Source: Longispora fulva (lineage in GTDB: Bacteria; Actinomycetota; Actinomycetes; Mycobacteriales; Micromonosporaceae). Taken from it: a stretch of DNA of 64,000 nucleotides. Positions 55,868 through 63,269 of the stretch are shown in pieces. A model generated the notes under the pieces. The model made no database searches, was not told the DNA's origin, and was given only the letters and a program-made list of their open reading frames with translations. The first letter of the stretch is position 1. Every line of letters starts with the position of its first letter. The DNA is taken from the NCBI RefSeq assembly GCF_015751905.1, contig NZ_JADOUF010000001.1:5642001-5706000 (forward strand), given 5' to 3'. Made by a program: the position numbers and the translations under genes.

Positions 55868-56740
55868 TCAGACCACCACCGTGAACTCCGCGGTGCGCAC
55901 CGTGCCGCCGACCTGGAAGTCGAGGAACGCACGGTACCGCCCGGGACCCGGCGCGGTGAACCAGAACTTGATCGCGCCTCCGGACAGCTCCGGCTCGGGG
56001 TGCGCGTGCACGTACCCCACGTCGCCCTCGCGGACGATGATCAGATGCCCGTACGCGCCCAGGTACCGCTCCAGGTTCGACACCGGCGCCCCGGCCGTGA
56101 ACACCCGGAACATCAGCGGCTGACTGGCGCCGATCCGGGGCGTGCCCTCGTACGTCACGTCGAGGCCGCCGACCTTCGCCTCGCGCGCCGCCGCCGGTAG
56201 CGGGGTGGGCGTGTAGGAGCCGGCGACGGTCAGGTCCGCGCCGAGCACCAGCGCGATGGCGTTCGTCGTGAAGTCGGCAAACATCCGGTAGGAACCCGGC
56301 TCGCGCAGGGTCAGCGGCAGCTCCCAGGTCCCGTCGGCGCGCATCGTCGGGTGCACGTGCTGGTAGCCCGACAGATCGCGGCGCACCACGATCATGTGCA
56401 GCTTCTGCTCGTGCACCTGCGCGAACTCGGTGACCACCTTGCCACCGGGCCCCACGATCGTGAACGTGAACGGCCCGCCCTCCCCGGCGACCAGCTCGGC
56501 CCGCCCCGGCACCAGCGTGTACCCGAGGGAGCTGATCGCCAGCCCTGTCGCGTCGCCCGTGGTGCCGCCGTGGGTGTGACCGTCGCCGGCCGCCGCCGTC
56601 GACGTGCCGTGCACGTGCGGTGAGGCGCTGGCTGGCACGTTCTTCGGCCCGGCGACCTTGCCGATCAGAAAGCCGGAGAGCAGCGCGACACTCAGGCCGC
56701 CGATGAAGACGCCGAGCCGGACGGGCGGGCTGCTGGTCAT
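55868..56740 (-). CDS. Histidine-rich membrane-anchored copper-associated protein (290 aa)
   Basis: It has one N-terminal membrane helix (LGVFIGGLSVALLSGFLIGK), then a His-rich stretch (HVHGTSTAAAGDGHTHGG) and two repeats of an all-beta extracellular domain. Each repeat has a YVHAHP/YQHVHP segment followed by a PGxYRxFxDF ending: GYQHVHPTMRADGTWELPL then REPGSYRMFADF, and GYVHAHPEPELS then GPGRYRAFLDF. The HxHP motifs may bind copper. It resembles proteins next to actinobacterial copper transporters. It overlaps copZ by 4 bp and is followed directly by copA. Its role is probably periplasm-side metal handling, which is inferred. Confidence 0.75.
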   Translation of the reverse strand: MTSSPPVRLGVFIGGLSVALLSGFLIGKVAGPKNVPASASPHVHGTSTAAAGDGHTHGGTTGDATGLAISSLGYTLVPGRAELVAGEGGPFTFTIVGPGGKVVTEFAQVHEQKLHMIVVRRDLSGYQHVHPTMRADGTWELPLTLREPGSYRMFADFTTNAIALVLGADLTVAGSYTPTPLPAAAREAKVGGLDVTYEGTPRIGASQPLMFRVFTAGAPVSNLERYLGAYGHLIIVREGDVGYVHAHPEPELSGGAIKFWFTAPGPGRYRAFLDFQVGGTVRTAEFTVVV

Positions 56741-56937
56741 GACAGCTCGTACCCGGCCTCGTCGACGGCGGCGCGGACCAGATCGAGCTCCAGCGGCCCG
56801 GCACTGGTCACGGTGACGGCCTTACTCTCGAGGTCGACAGCCACATTCTGCACGCCGGGGAGCTTGGTCAGCTCGGCGCTCACCGCGGAGACGCAGTGGC
56901 CACAGGTCATGCCGGCGACGGTGTAGGTCGTGTTCAT
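56737..56937 (-). CDS. copZ: Copper chaperone (heavy-metal-associated domain)
   Basis: This 66-residue protein has the HMA fold and metal site GMTCGHCVSAVSAEL (CxxC), with VQNVAVDLESKAVTVTSAG and AAVDEAGYELS at the end. It would bind Cu(I) and deliver it to the membrane pump. The ATG at 56937 is favoured over an upstream start at 56973. It is the first gene of the copper operon, with a 4-bp ATGA overlap with the following gene. A palindromic CsoR-like operator lies just upstream. Confidence 0.88.
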   Translation of the reverse strand: MNTTYTVAGMTCGHCVSAVSAELTKLPGVQNVAVDLESKAVTVTSAGPLELDLVRAAVDEAGYELS

Positions 56938-56947
56938 GACCCCACCG

Positions 56948-56962
56948 TACCCCCGGGGGGTA
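56948..56962. promoter_or_regulatory. CsoR-like copper operator
   Basis: The near-palindrome TACCCCCGGGGGGTA matches the TACCCC-GGGGTA type bound by CsoR-family copper repressors. It lies about 10 bp upstream of the copZ start, between it and the divergent NlpC/P60 gene. No csoR gene is present in the window, so the regulator is elsewhere. Confidence 0.6.
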
Positions 56963-57053
56963 TGTTTCGCCAAGTCGCGTGTCCGAGTTGCCCATATTGT
57001 AGGTTTTTCCTATCCTCAAGCGTCTGGTTCACCCTGCTGTGGGAGGTTTCGGC

Positions 57054-58034
57054 ATGCGCCTGACGGCCCTTCTCCTCGGCGCCCTCCTGCTCGCCCCCAC
57101 CCCGGCATCGGCCGACCCGACAGCCAGTCCATCCCCGGCCACCGGCCCTTCCGCCGACGCCGCCACCGACGCCCAGCTCGACCAGACCCTCGCCCAACTC
57201 GAAACCATCATCGACAAGTACGACACCGCCCGCGAACAACTCACCACCACCCGCGCCCAGACCACGGCCCTCGCCGCCCGCCTCGCCCCCCTCCGCACCC
57301 AGGTCGCCACCCTCAACGCCGAAGTCGGCCGCCTCGCCTCAGCCCTCTACCAGGGCGGCTCCGCCAGCACAGCCAACGCCCTCGTCAACGCCACCTCCCC
57401 CGACCAGTTCGCCTCCAGACTCGCCATCATCGACCACCTCGCCCACCGCAACCGCCGCCAGATCGAAGCCCTCAACCAGGCCAAAGCCGGCCTCGAAACC
57501 CAGAAGAAGGCCCTCGACTCCGCCCTCCAGCAACAGACCCGCGCCGAACGCGAGATCGCCGCCAAGAAAGCGCACATCGAACAACAACTGACAGCGCTCA
57601 CGGCCGCCCGCTGGGGATTCAACCGACTGGAAACCCGCGACAACTACGTGCCACCGTTCAAGCTGGGGCGGGGCGGGGCGGTGGTCCAATACGCGTACGG
57701 GGCGATCGGTACCCCCTATGTCTTCGGTGCCGAGGGCCCGGACGCCTACGACTGCTCCGGGCTGACCATGGCAGCCTGGCGCGCGGCGGGGGTGTCGTTG
57801 CCGCACAGCGCGGAGCTGCAGCGTTCGGTGACCGAGAACGTGCCGGCGTCCGACCTGCGACCCGGCGACCTGGTGTTCTACTACCCGGACGTGCACCACG
57901 TCGCGGTGTACGCCGGGGCCGGGCGGGTGATCCACGCGCCGCAGCCGGGGCAGCGGATCACGATGGCGCCGATGAATCAGATGCCGGTGCACAGTTTCGG
58001 GCGGCCGGGGGTGCGGGGTGGGCGTGCGGGGTGA
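57054..58034 (+). CDS. Secreted NlpC/P60 peptidoglycan hydrolase with coiled-coil N terminus
   Basis: This 326-residue protein starts with a signal peptide (RLTALLLGALLLAPTPASA, after Met). Residues about 40-190 form a long coiled coil (LDQTLAQLETIIDKYDTARE and following). The C-terminal NlpC/P60 domain has the catalytic cysteine in YDCSGLTMAAWRAAG and the histidine in HHVAVYAGAGRVIHAPQPG. It is RipA-like and would cleave peptidoglycan peptides, probably in cell division. The ATG at 57054 is preceded by GGGAGG; an upstream GTG at 57039 contains that ribosome site and is less likely. It is divergent from the copper operon. Confidence 0.9.
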   Translation: MRLTALLLGALLLAPTPASADPTASPSPATGPSADAATDAQLDQTLAQLETIIDKYDTAREQLTTTRAQTTALAARLAPLRTQVATLNAEVGRLASALYQGGSASTANALVNATSPDQFASRLAIIDHLAHRNRRQIEALNQAKAGLETQKKALDSALQQQTRAEREIAAKKAHIEQQLTALTAARWGFNRLETRDNYVPPFKLGRGGAVVQYAYGAIGTPYVFGAEGPDAYDCSGLTMAAWRAAGVSLPHSAELQRSVTENVPASDLRPGDLVFYYPDVHHVAVYAGAGRVIHAPQPGQRITMAPMNQMPVHSFGRPGVRGGRAG

Positions 58035-58060
58035 GGGGGGTTCGCTAGACTCTCAGGGCC

Positions 58061-58133
58061 GCCCTCGTAGCTCAGGGGATAGAGCATCGGTTTCCTAAAC
58101 CGTGTGTCGCAGGTTCGATTCCTGCCGGGGGCA
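58061..58133 (+). tRNA. tRNA-Arg (anticodon CCT)
   Basis: It folds as a 73-nt tRNA. The acceptor stem GCCCTCG pairs with CGGGGGC (one T-G), the anticodon loop is TTCCTAA (anticodon CCT), and the T arm is GCAGG-TTCGATT-CCTGC. The discriminator is A and CCA is not encoded. The sequence after it changes to lower-GC, gene-poor DNA, as at an island attachment site. Confidence 0.93.
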
Positions 58134-58154
58134 CCCCAGATTGACCACGCAAAC

Positions 58155-58190
58155 AGGCCCTTGACCAGGGGATACCCCGGTCAAGGGCCT
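58155..58190 (+). terminator. Terminator after tRNA-Arg
   Basis: The sequence AGGCCCTTGACC-A-GGGG, loop ATA, CCCCGGTCAAGGGCCT forms a 16-bp stem with one bulged A. It is followed by GAGTCTTTCT. Confidence 0.8.
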
Positions 58191-58813
58191 GAGTCTTTCT
58201 ACCCGGCTGTACCCGGCCACCCGTGCCGGACCCACGCGACACGCACGCGTGCAGCATTGAACAGGGAATCTGGCCAGGGTCGAGGCGTAGACGGTCGGGC
58301 CTTCGAGGCGTTCCATCTGGCGTTGGGCTGCGACAGCTTCCGTTTGATCACACACCCGATATCCTCCAGCACGGCTCACCGGGCCATCGTTCTGCTCTAC
58401 GAGGAGCTCCAGCCGGTTTCCCAGTGGTCCCCGTAGCCGGATCACTCTGCCCGTTCGACGGCGGGTGATCAAAGCCTGACACCTTCGTGCCGGGCATGTC
58501 GGGGCCAGCCTGCAGCTCGTGACAGCCCCACTGGGCTGCGGCAGGCTCATCCACATCGGAAGCGCCGCCCCGGACGAGGGCGGAAAGGCCGGAAAGTCAA
58601 TCATTTAGCATTAAGCTAACGAGCGGAGTCTGCTCATGTCCAGGTTCGTCGCACTGATCCTCATCGCCGTGCCCCTCACCGGCAACAGCATCTGCGCCGC
58701 CGCGGCAGGCCAGGACAGCCGACGGTACTCGCCGACGGCGACAGCTGGGGCTGACATGACCGAGCGCAGGCTCCTACACTGGCTCTGGCCAGCTGGTTCT
58801 TCGAAGGAAACCC

Positions 58814-58921
58814 GTGAAGAAGCACATCAGACCGGTACTGGCCGGCGTCGGCGCGCTGGCCCCTACCGCGTGCGGCTCCGCCGCCGCCCGTCGACCGTAC
58901 CGTCCGGAACGCCGACGGTAG
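58814..58921 (+). CDS. Short lipoprotein-like ORF, probably truncated
   Basis: GTG at 58814 follows CGAAGGAAACCC, a good ribosome site, and encodes 35 residues with a lipoprotein signal (MKKHIRPVLAGVGALAPTAC, lipobox PTAC-G) before an early stop at 58919. The reading frame after the signal peptide is short and Arg-rich, so this looks like the start of a larger lipoprotein gene that has been cut off. The free signal peptide itself would be odd as a product. Confidence 0.35.
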   Translation: MKKHIRPVLAGVGALAPTACGSAAARRPYRPERRR

Positions 58922-59015
58922 CCCCCGCGACTCCCGCCAACCGTAACCACCCGAGAGACGGCGCCCCGCCGACCTACCGGCGGGCACATCCAGGCACACC
59001 ACGGGGGCCCGGTAA

Positions 59016-59292
59016 CGACTCCAGCGGCTGCGTGAGGTCTGCGAACTCAGCATCCGGCAGCTGGCTCCGCTCCCCGATCGGGGGTCATGCCCGGCCTGGA
59101 CAAGACCGCCAAGACCCGGTCGTTGAAGATCAGCAACCTCCGCGGAGCCCGGCTGGCCCCGCGTTCGTCCGGTCGTACCTGCAAGCGTGCAGCGGCACGC
59201 CCGAGCAGGTCGATACGTGGCTGGGCGCCTACCGGCGTATCTACCCGGCGCAACGCACGGCCATGGCCGCATGCGTTTCCGTAAGTGACTAG
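59016..59292 (+). pseudogene. Decayed XRE-type HTH regulator
   Basis: Two pieces of an XRE-like regulator lie in different frames: RLQRLREVCELSIRQLA (59016-59066) and FVRSYLQACSGTPEQVDTWL followed by GAYRRIYP (59164-59247). The first resembles the opening helices of an HTH domain; the second resembles the segment that follows it in actinobacterial XRE proteins. The DNA in between is out of frame and degraded. No start codon is preserved. Confidence 0.5.
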
Positions 59293-60329
59293 TCTTCGGC
59301 ATCCCCAGTTTCACCGTCAGGACCAGAGGTTGACCGAAGTCTTTGTTCACTGATCACGCTCGCGAGCTGCTCGATAGTGAGCCAGTCGCTGGCATTACGG
59401 TGGATCATGCGGTGACAGTTAGAACAAATGAGCGCGAGGTCCTCCAGCCGGGTCTTTGTGGGACCGCTCACCGACAATGGCGTGCGGTGATGGCACTCGA
59501 TGTAGCCTTCACCCCGCGGTCCATATGTGCGAAAGAAATCAAACCCACACACCTCGCAGGCGATGGCGACCCCTAGGCGTCTAGCTGCCGCTAACTTGGC
59601 GGCTTTCAGCTTTGGGTCGCGTTCGCGGCGGAGGTGCCGGCGCTGCAGCACTCGCCCCTCGTCCGCCGAATGACCATCAAGGTCAGGGTCCACAACGGGT
59701 GATTGCCCTATCGAATCGCCCGCTTCGATTTCGGCGCGAAGAGCTTCGGCGTATGCGTGCATCTCCTCTGGGCGAGCAAGGAATTCTGACAATACCTCCC
59801 CATCGACTTTGTTTCCGTGCGTCGGCACACCGGCATAGCTGGGGTGACGGGTCGCAATGTCGGCGGTCTTGCGGACGACTCCGGCAGGATTGCGGAACCT
59901 CTCGCCGCGCACCTCAATGGGGTGGATCGCTGAGGTCTGCAACAGCTCTGATAGGTCCAGCACGCGCGGATCGTTGACTCCGACCACTTTCCAGTCGTTG
60001 GTCACCACAAGATCGCAGGCCAATACGATCTCATCGCGGGTCCAGTCGGGGTTGCGGATCTGTCGCACAATGAAGCCAAGGCTCCGAAGAAGCGTCGCTA
60101 CCGTCTTGTCTCCACCGGTAAAGTCGCCAGGAAGAAGTTGGACATGTTGGCTAACTCCGTGGGCGTATCCAACGATGGCCTTGGAGTCATACCTCTGACC
60201 GTTGTGTTCGATGAAGTATTCACGGGCCGTGCCGAAGCCAGTCGACGCCAAGAATTCCTCCCGGCCAAGCCGATCAAACTCCGCGATGGCCTTCAACACA
60301 TCCTGAGCAGTCACGTCTGCGAGTGTCAC
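59289..60329 (-). CDS. HNH endonuclease with ScoMcrA-like N-terminal domain
   Basis: This 346-residue protein starts with a domain (VTAQDVLKAIAEFDRLGREE, then GFGTAREYFIEHNGQRYDSK and AIVGYAHG) that resembles the N-terminal head of the Streptomyces ScoMcrA nuclease. NPDWTRDEIVLACDLVVT follows. The C terminus has an HNH nuclease: paired cysteines CEVCGFDF, ECHHRTPL and CSNCHRMIHRN, giving His-His-Asn-His and zinc ligands. It is shorter than ScoMcrA and lacks an obvious middle SRA-like part. GC content is lower than in the housekeeping genes. It lies in the same orientation as, and 56 bp after, the four-gene defence cluster. It probably cleaves foreign or modified DNA. Confidence 0.85.
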   Translation of the reverse strand: MTLADVTAQDVLKAIAEFDRLGREEFLASTGFGTAREYFIEHNGQRYDSKAIVGYAHGVSQHVQLLPGDFTGGDKTVATLLRSLGFIVRQIRNPDWTRDEIVLACDLVVTNDWKVVGVNDPRVLDLSELLQTSAIHPIEVRGERFRNPAGVVRKTADIATRHPSYAGVPTHGNKVDGEVLSEFLARPEEMHAYAEALRAEIEAGDSIGQSPVVDPDLDGHSADEGRVLQRRHLRRERDPKLKAAKLAAARRLGVAIACEVCGFDFFRTYGPRGEGYIECHHRTPLSVSGPTKTRLEDLALICSNCHRMIHRNASDWLTIEQLASVISEQRLRSTSGPDGETGDAED

Positions 60330-60385
60330 GACCCCACCTTAGGGCGAAACCTCGAAGCTCATCGACCCCGAACGCACCAGACCAT

Positions 60386-61483
60386 CTAGTCGAGTAGCAC
60401 CACCGACTGCACTGTGCTCATGTGATTGCCCCTCAGCTGTCCGGAGACGCGCAGCTGGCGACTCGCTCGATGGGCCTCGACCGCCTGCTCGTAGAGCGCC
60501 GGCGACAGGTTGGCGGTGAGTCGTGCCCCGACCCGTAGCAAGCCTGCTGGAGCCCGCAGCCGCAGGGTGACTCTGCCGAAGCCACGGTCGATGCGGTCCA
60601 GTTGGACCACCTGGACGATCAGTTGTACGTCGCGCTCCGCCACGAATCGTGGCAGCTTTCGCGCCGCGTCGCGTATGACGTCCACGAGATGCCGGTCGAA
60701 TCGGAATCGGGGCAACGTCACCGCCGCCGGCAGAACCTGAGCCCAGGCGAATCTGAGGTCAAAGGCCTGTTGCCTGCCGATCATGGCGACGGCGTCACAG
60801 AGGTCGGCTGAGACGCCTTCAGGTGCCAGCCTCGCAAACGGTTCGACGCCGCCTGTTCGGAGTGCTTCGCCGGCCGCACGGTGGGTGGCGCTGATGGCGC
60901 GGTGCAGCTGAAGTACCACGTGACGGTTGAAGGGAAGCGTGCCCTCGTCCGGAGCGGACATGGGCGCAACCACCGGGACCTGGACGGAGAGCACGAAGCT
61001 TCCTGCGGACGGCGCCACCAGACGCGTGGTCTGGACGAAGCGGATCGCTTCGGGCGCTAGTTGAGTGGGCTGGACCAGCGCCGGTTGGCCTGTTGTCGCA
61101 AAGTGCGCAGCGGCGAACATGAGCTTGCGAACGCCGTAGAGCGCGGTGGAGCCCTCAATGAGGCCAATACTCCCCGACGGCAGGTCGGGCAACAGCCGGA
61201 AGTGTTGGGTGTCCACCGCGACCGCGGAGATGTCGCTCAGAATCGCCCCGGGTTCCCGGTCCTCCGCGAGCGCCAGGGTGCATATCCCGTCCCACAACCG
61301 GGACCTGTAGTCCCGGAAGGAGGCGTCGAGCGGCACGAGCAGTTCGAGTTCGTCGTCCGCGACTCCGAGTGTCCACACCGAAGCATGGGGCGCTCGGCTC
61401 TGCTCGGTCCAGCCTGCGCTGCGCACGTACCGCTCGACATTTTCGGGGTCGAGCGCGTCGAGGTCGTCGAGGCGCGGGATCAC
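60386..61483 (-). CDS. Unknown protein (365 aa) coupled to the DUF4365 gene
   Basis: The product starts MIPRLDDLDALDPENVERYV. It has no signal peptide, membrane helix, or clear catalytic motif. It is rich in beta-type and Arg residues, with segments such as WTLGVADDELELLVPLDASF, then RFRFDRHLVDVIRDAARKLP and RVTLRLRAPAGLLRVGARL. I do not recognise a family. Its ATG overlaps the end of the DUF4365 gene by 4 bp, so the two are translationally coupled and probably work together. Its last 60 residues are basic and could bind nucleic acid, which is a guess. Confidence 0.7.
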   Translation of the reverse strand: MIPRLDDLDALDPENVERYVRSAGWTEQSRAPHASVWTLGVADDELELLVPLDASFRDYRSRLWDGICTLALAEDREPGAILSDISAVAVDTQHFRLLPDLPSGSIGLIEGSTALYGVRKLMFAAAHFATTGQPALVQPTQLAPEAIRFVQTTRLVAPSAGSFVLSVQVPVVAPMSAPDEGTLPFNRHVVLQLHRAISATHRAAGEALRTGGVEPFARLAPEGVSADLCDAVAMIGRQQAFDLRFAWAQVLPAAVTLPRFRFDRHLVDVIRDAARKLPRFVAERDVQLIVQVVQLDRIDRGFGRVTLRLRAPAGLLRVGARLTANLSPALYEQAVEAHRASRQLRVSGQLRGNHMSTVQSVVLLD

Positions 61484-62010
61484 AGGGACCTCCGCTGGAG
61501 GGGCATCACGACGGGAGAGGCGGGAAAGAGGTGGTGGATCGAGTGTGCGGTCAGCAGATTGTCCTTCGGTACATCCACTGTCACCGAACCGGCGTCGGTG
61601 ACCGGAATCTGGTTCCTGAACGAGGCCCAGTAACCGGCGTGGTGCAGTCGAAGCGCGTCACGGTCCGCCCGCGCATAGGAGTCCTCGTCCGGTGGAACGA
61701 CAATCAGGAAGAGGAATCGAGGCACATAGAATTCGGTGCCGGCCAATTCGTTGAAGTGTTCGGCCCGCATGCGAAATCGCCATGCGTTGTCGTTGCCCTT
61801 CGGAACGCTCCAGGACTTGACCTGCACCTCGATCTTGGGATATCGAACAGCGTTCCGACGACCCGGATACCCGATGATGAAGTCCTCGCCGGTGACATCG
61901 ACTTCCATCCGGGCGACGACCAGCCCTGAAGCAGCCGCTAGGACCCGCACGAAGGCTTCTCCGTAATACCCCTGTCGCATCTGGGGATTGAGGCCGGTGG
62001 CCGATCTCAT
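61480..62010 (-). CDS. DUF4365 domain protein, PD-(D/E)XK nuclease-like (176 aa)
   Basis: This 176-residue protein has GYYGEAFVRVLAAASGLVVA, then DVTGEDFIIGYPGRRN and YPKIEVQVKSWSVPKGN. The E-x-Q-V-K core (IEVQVKS), preceded by an Asp/Glu-containing strand, matches the DUF4365 pattern, a PD-(D/E)XK-type nuclease fold found in defence loci. It overlaps the 365-residue gene by 4 bp and starts 1 bp after the methyltransferase stop (TGAGATG). It may be the DNA-cleaving part of the system; which substrate it cuts is not clear. Confidence 0.75.
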   Translation of the reverse strand: MRSATGLNPQMRQGYYGEAFVRVLAAASGLVVARMEVDVTGEDFIIGYPGRRNAVRYPKIEVQVKSWSVPKGNDNAWRFRMRAEHFNELAGTEFYVPRFLFLIVVPPDEDSYARADRDALRLHHAGYWASFRNQIPVTDAGSVTVDVPKDNLLTAHSIHHLFPASPVVMPLQRRSL

Positions 62011-62011
62011 C

Positions 62012-63265
62012 TCACGCCTCGTTTCCCTCGGTCTGGCGGGGCGCCGGACCCTTTCCCACGCCGAGATGCGCCGGCTTCTCGCCGACCATGGCGCTGAAGC
62101 GGGCAGGAACCGGCACCGGTGGCACAGCTTGGGGGGCCGAATCCAACCGCGGCCTCAGCAACGCCGGGGCAGCAGGGTACTGGGCGCCAGGCACCAGCAC
62201 CTGGCCGACAAGTGCCCGGGCTATCACTTCGCCTAGAAGAGGCGGCGTGGCGTTGCCTACCTGCTTGACCTGCTCGCCGAAGCGGCCCACCGGTTGCCAG
62301 TCGTCGGGGAAGCTCTGGAGCCGCAGTCGCTCCCGCACGCTGAGCGGTCGGTTGTCCCAGTGGAAGGGGCCGGTCGAAGGGCCAGGGCTTGCCGGCAGCG
62401 TCCAGGCGGGCTTGTCGCGCGCCAGTTTGAGGAGGAAGGACCAGTAGCGCGTCCGATACCCGAATAGTTCGCTACCCCCGCCGCGAGCCGTGAGGTACTG
62501 ATAGTTGGACCCCTCCGGTATCGAGGGCAGCAGATCGGACCAGCCGCCGCTTCCAGACGGAACAACAGCCTCGCACAGGTCGCCCATCGCGTCCCATGCG
62601 GTCATTCGCTCCATGGCATGCGTGGGTGCGGGAAGCGCGAAGGCACTCCCGTCCCTGGTTGCCACCGCAATGACCCGCCGGCGATGCTGCGGCACGCCGT
62701 AGTCCGCAGCGTCCACGATCTCAGCCTGTAGCTGATACGAGGTACCGTGCCGCTTGTTGATCTTGTTGAGGCGACCTTCCACGAAGGGTTGTGCGGAGAT
62801 CTTTCCTCGCAGAAAACCGGCCACGTTCTCGATCAGCAACACCCTGGGCAGGAATGCCTCTACCAGGTCCAGCATAGCGACCACCGTCTGTGCGCGTTCG
62901 TCGTCCATGCCGCGCCGTCCACTGCTGGTCCATTGCCCGGCCACCGAGAACGGCTGACATGGCGGGCCACCGGCGATCACGTCGAGAGCTCCGCTGCCGA
63001 GGCCCAAGTCGCGCGGGCGCAACTCGGTGGCGGCCTGAAGCACATCCGCGCAGTCGAGCAACTTCCAACCGGGGCGGTTCTCCTCCAGGGATCTCCGGCA
63101 CAGTTCGTTCAACTCGACACAGCCGACCGTCTCCAGCCCGGCGGCTTCCAGACCACAGTCGAGGCCTCCGGTACCGGTGAAAAGCGAAAGGACGGTGAGT
63201 CGGGGTAATTCTGGAAGGGTCACTGGGCTGGTCTCCGGTTGATCTGTCGTCGCATTGTCAGGCAA
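62012..63265 (-). CDS. DNA (cytosine-5-)-methyltransferase
   Basis: This 417-residue C5 DNA methyltransferase has motif I LSLFTGTGGLDCGLEAAG, motif IV AGGPPCQPFSVAG (catalytic Cys), motif VI VLLIENVAGFLRG, motif VIII GVPQHRRRVIAVATR, and motif X QVKQVGNATPPLLGEVIA. The target-recognition region between VIII and X (about residues 205-340) is large and contains KPAWTLPASPGPSTGP. It starts 4 bp after the DUF1998 stop and 1 bp before the DUF4365 gene, so it is in the middle of the cluster. The methylated site cannot be read from the sequence. Confidence 0.94.
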   Translation of the reverse strand: MPDNATTDQPETSPVTLPELPRLTVLSLFTGTGGLDCGLEAAGLETVGCVELNELCRRSLEENRPGWKLLDCADVLQAATELRPRDLGLGSGALDVIAGGPPCQPFSVAGQWTSSGRRGMDDERAQTVVAMLDLVEAFLPRVLLIENVAGFLRGKISAQPFVEGRLNKINKRHGTSYQLQAEIVDAADYGVPQHRRRVIAVATRDGSAFALPAPTHAMERMTAWDAMGDLCEAVVPSGSGGWSDLLPSIPEGSNYQYLTARGGGSELFGYRTRYWSFLLKLARDKPAWTLPASPGPSTGPFHWDNRPLSVRERLRLQSFPDDWQPVGRFGEQVKQVGNATPPLLGEVIARALVGQVLVPGAQYPAAPALLRPRLDSAPQAVPPVPVPARFSAMVGEKPAHLGVGKGPAPRQTEGNEA

Positions 63266-63269
63266 ACCC

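Larger units (their letters stand above)
58134..59015. other. Gene-poor debris region after tRNA-Arg
   Basis: No complete gene is supported here. A hairpin (58155-58190) terminates the tRNA. An AT-rich patch (TTTAGCATTAAGCTAAC, near 58603) and a truncated lipoprotein-like ORF (58814) occur. Several short open frames on both strands lack family resemblance and ribosome sites. This fits a decayed integrated element. Confidence 0.5.
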
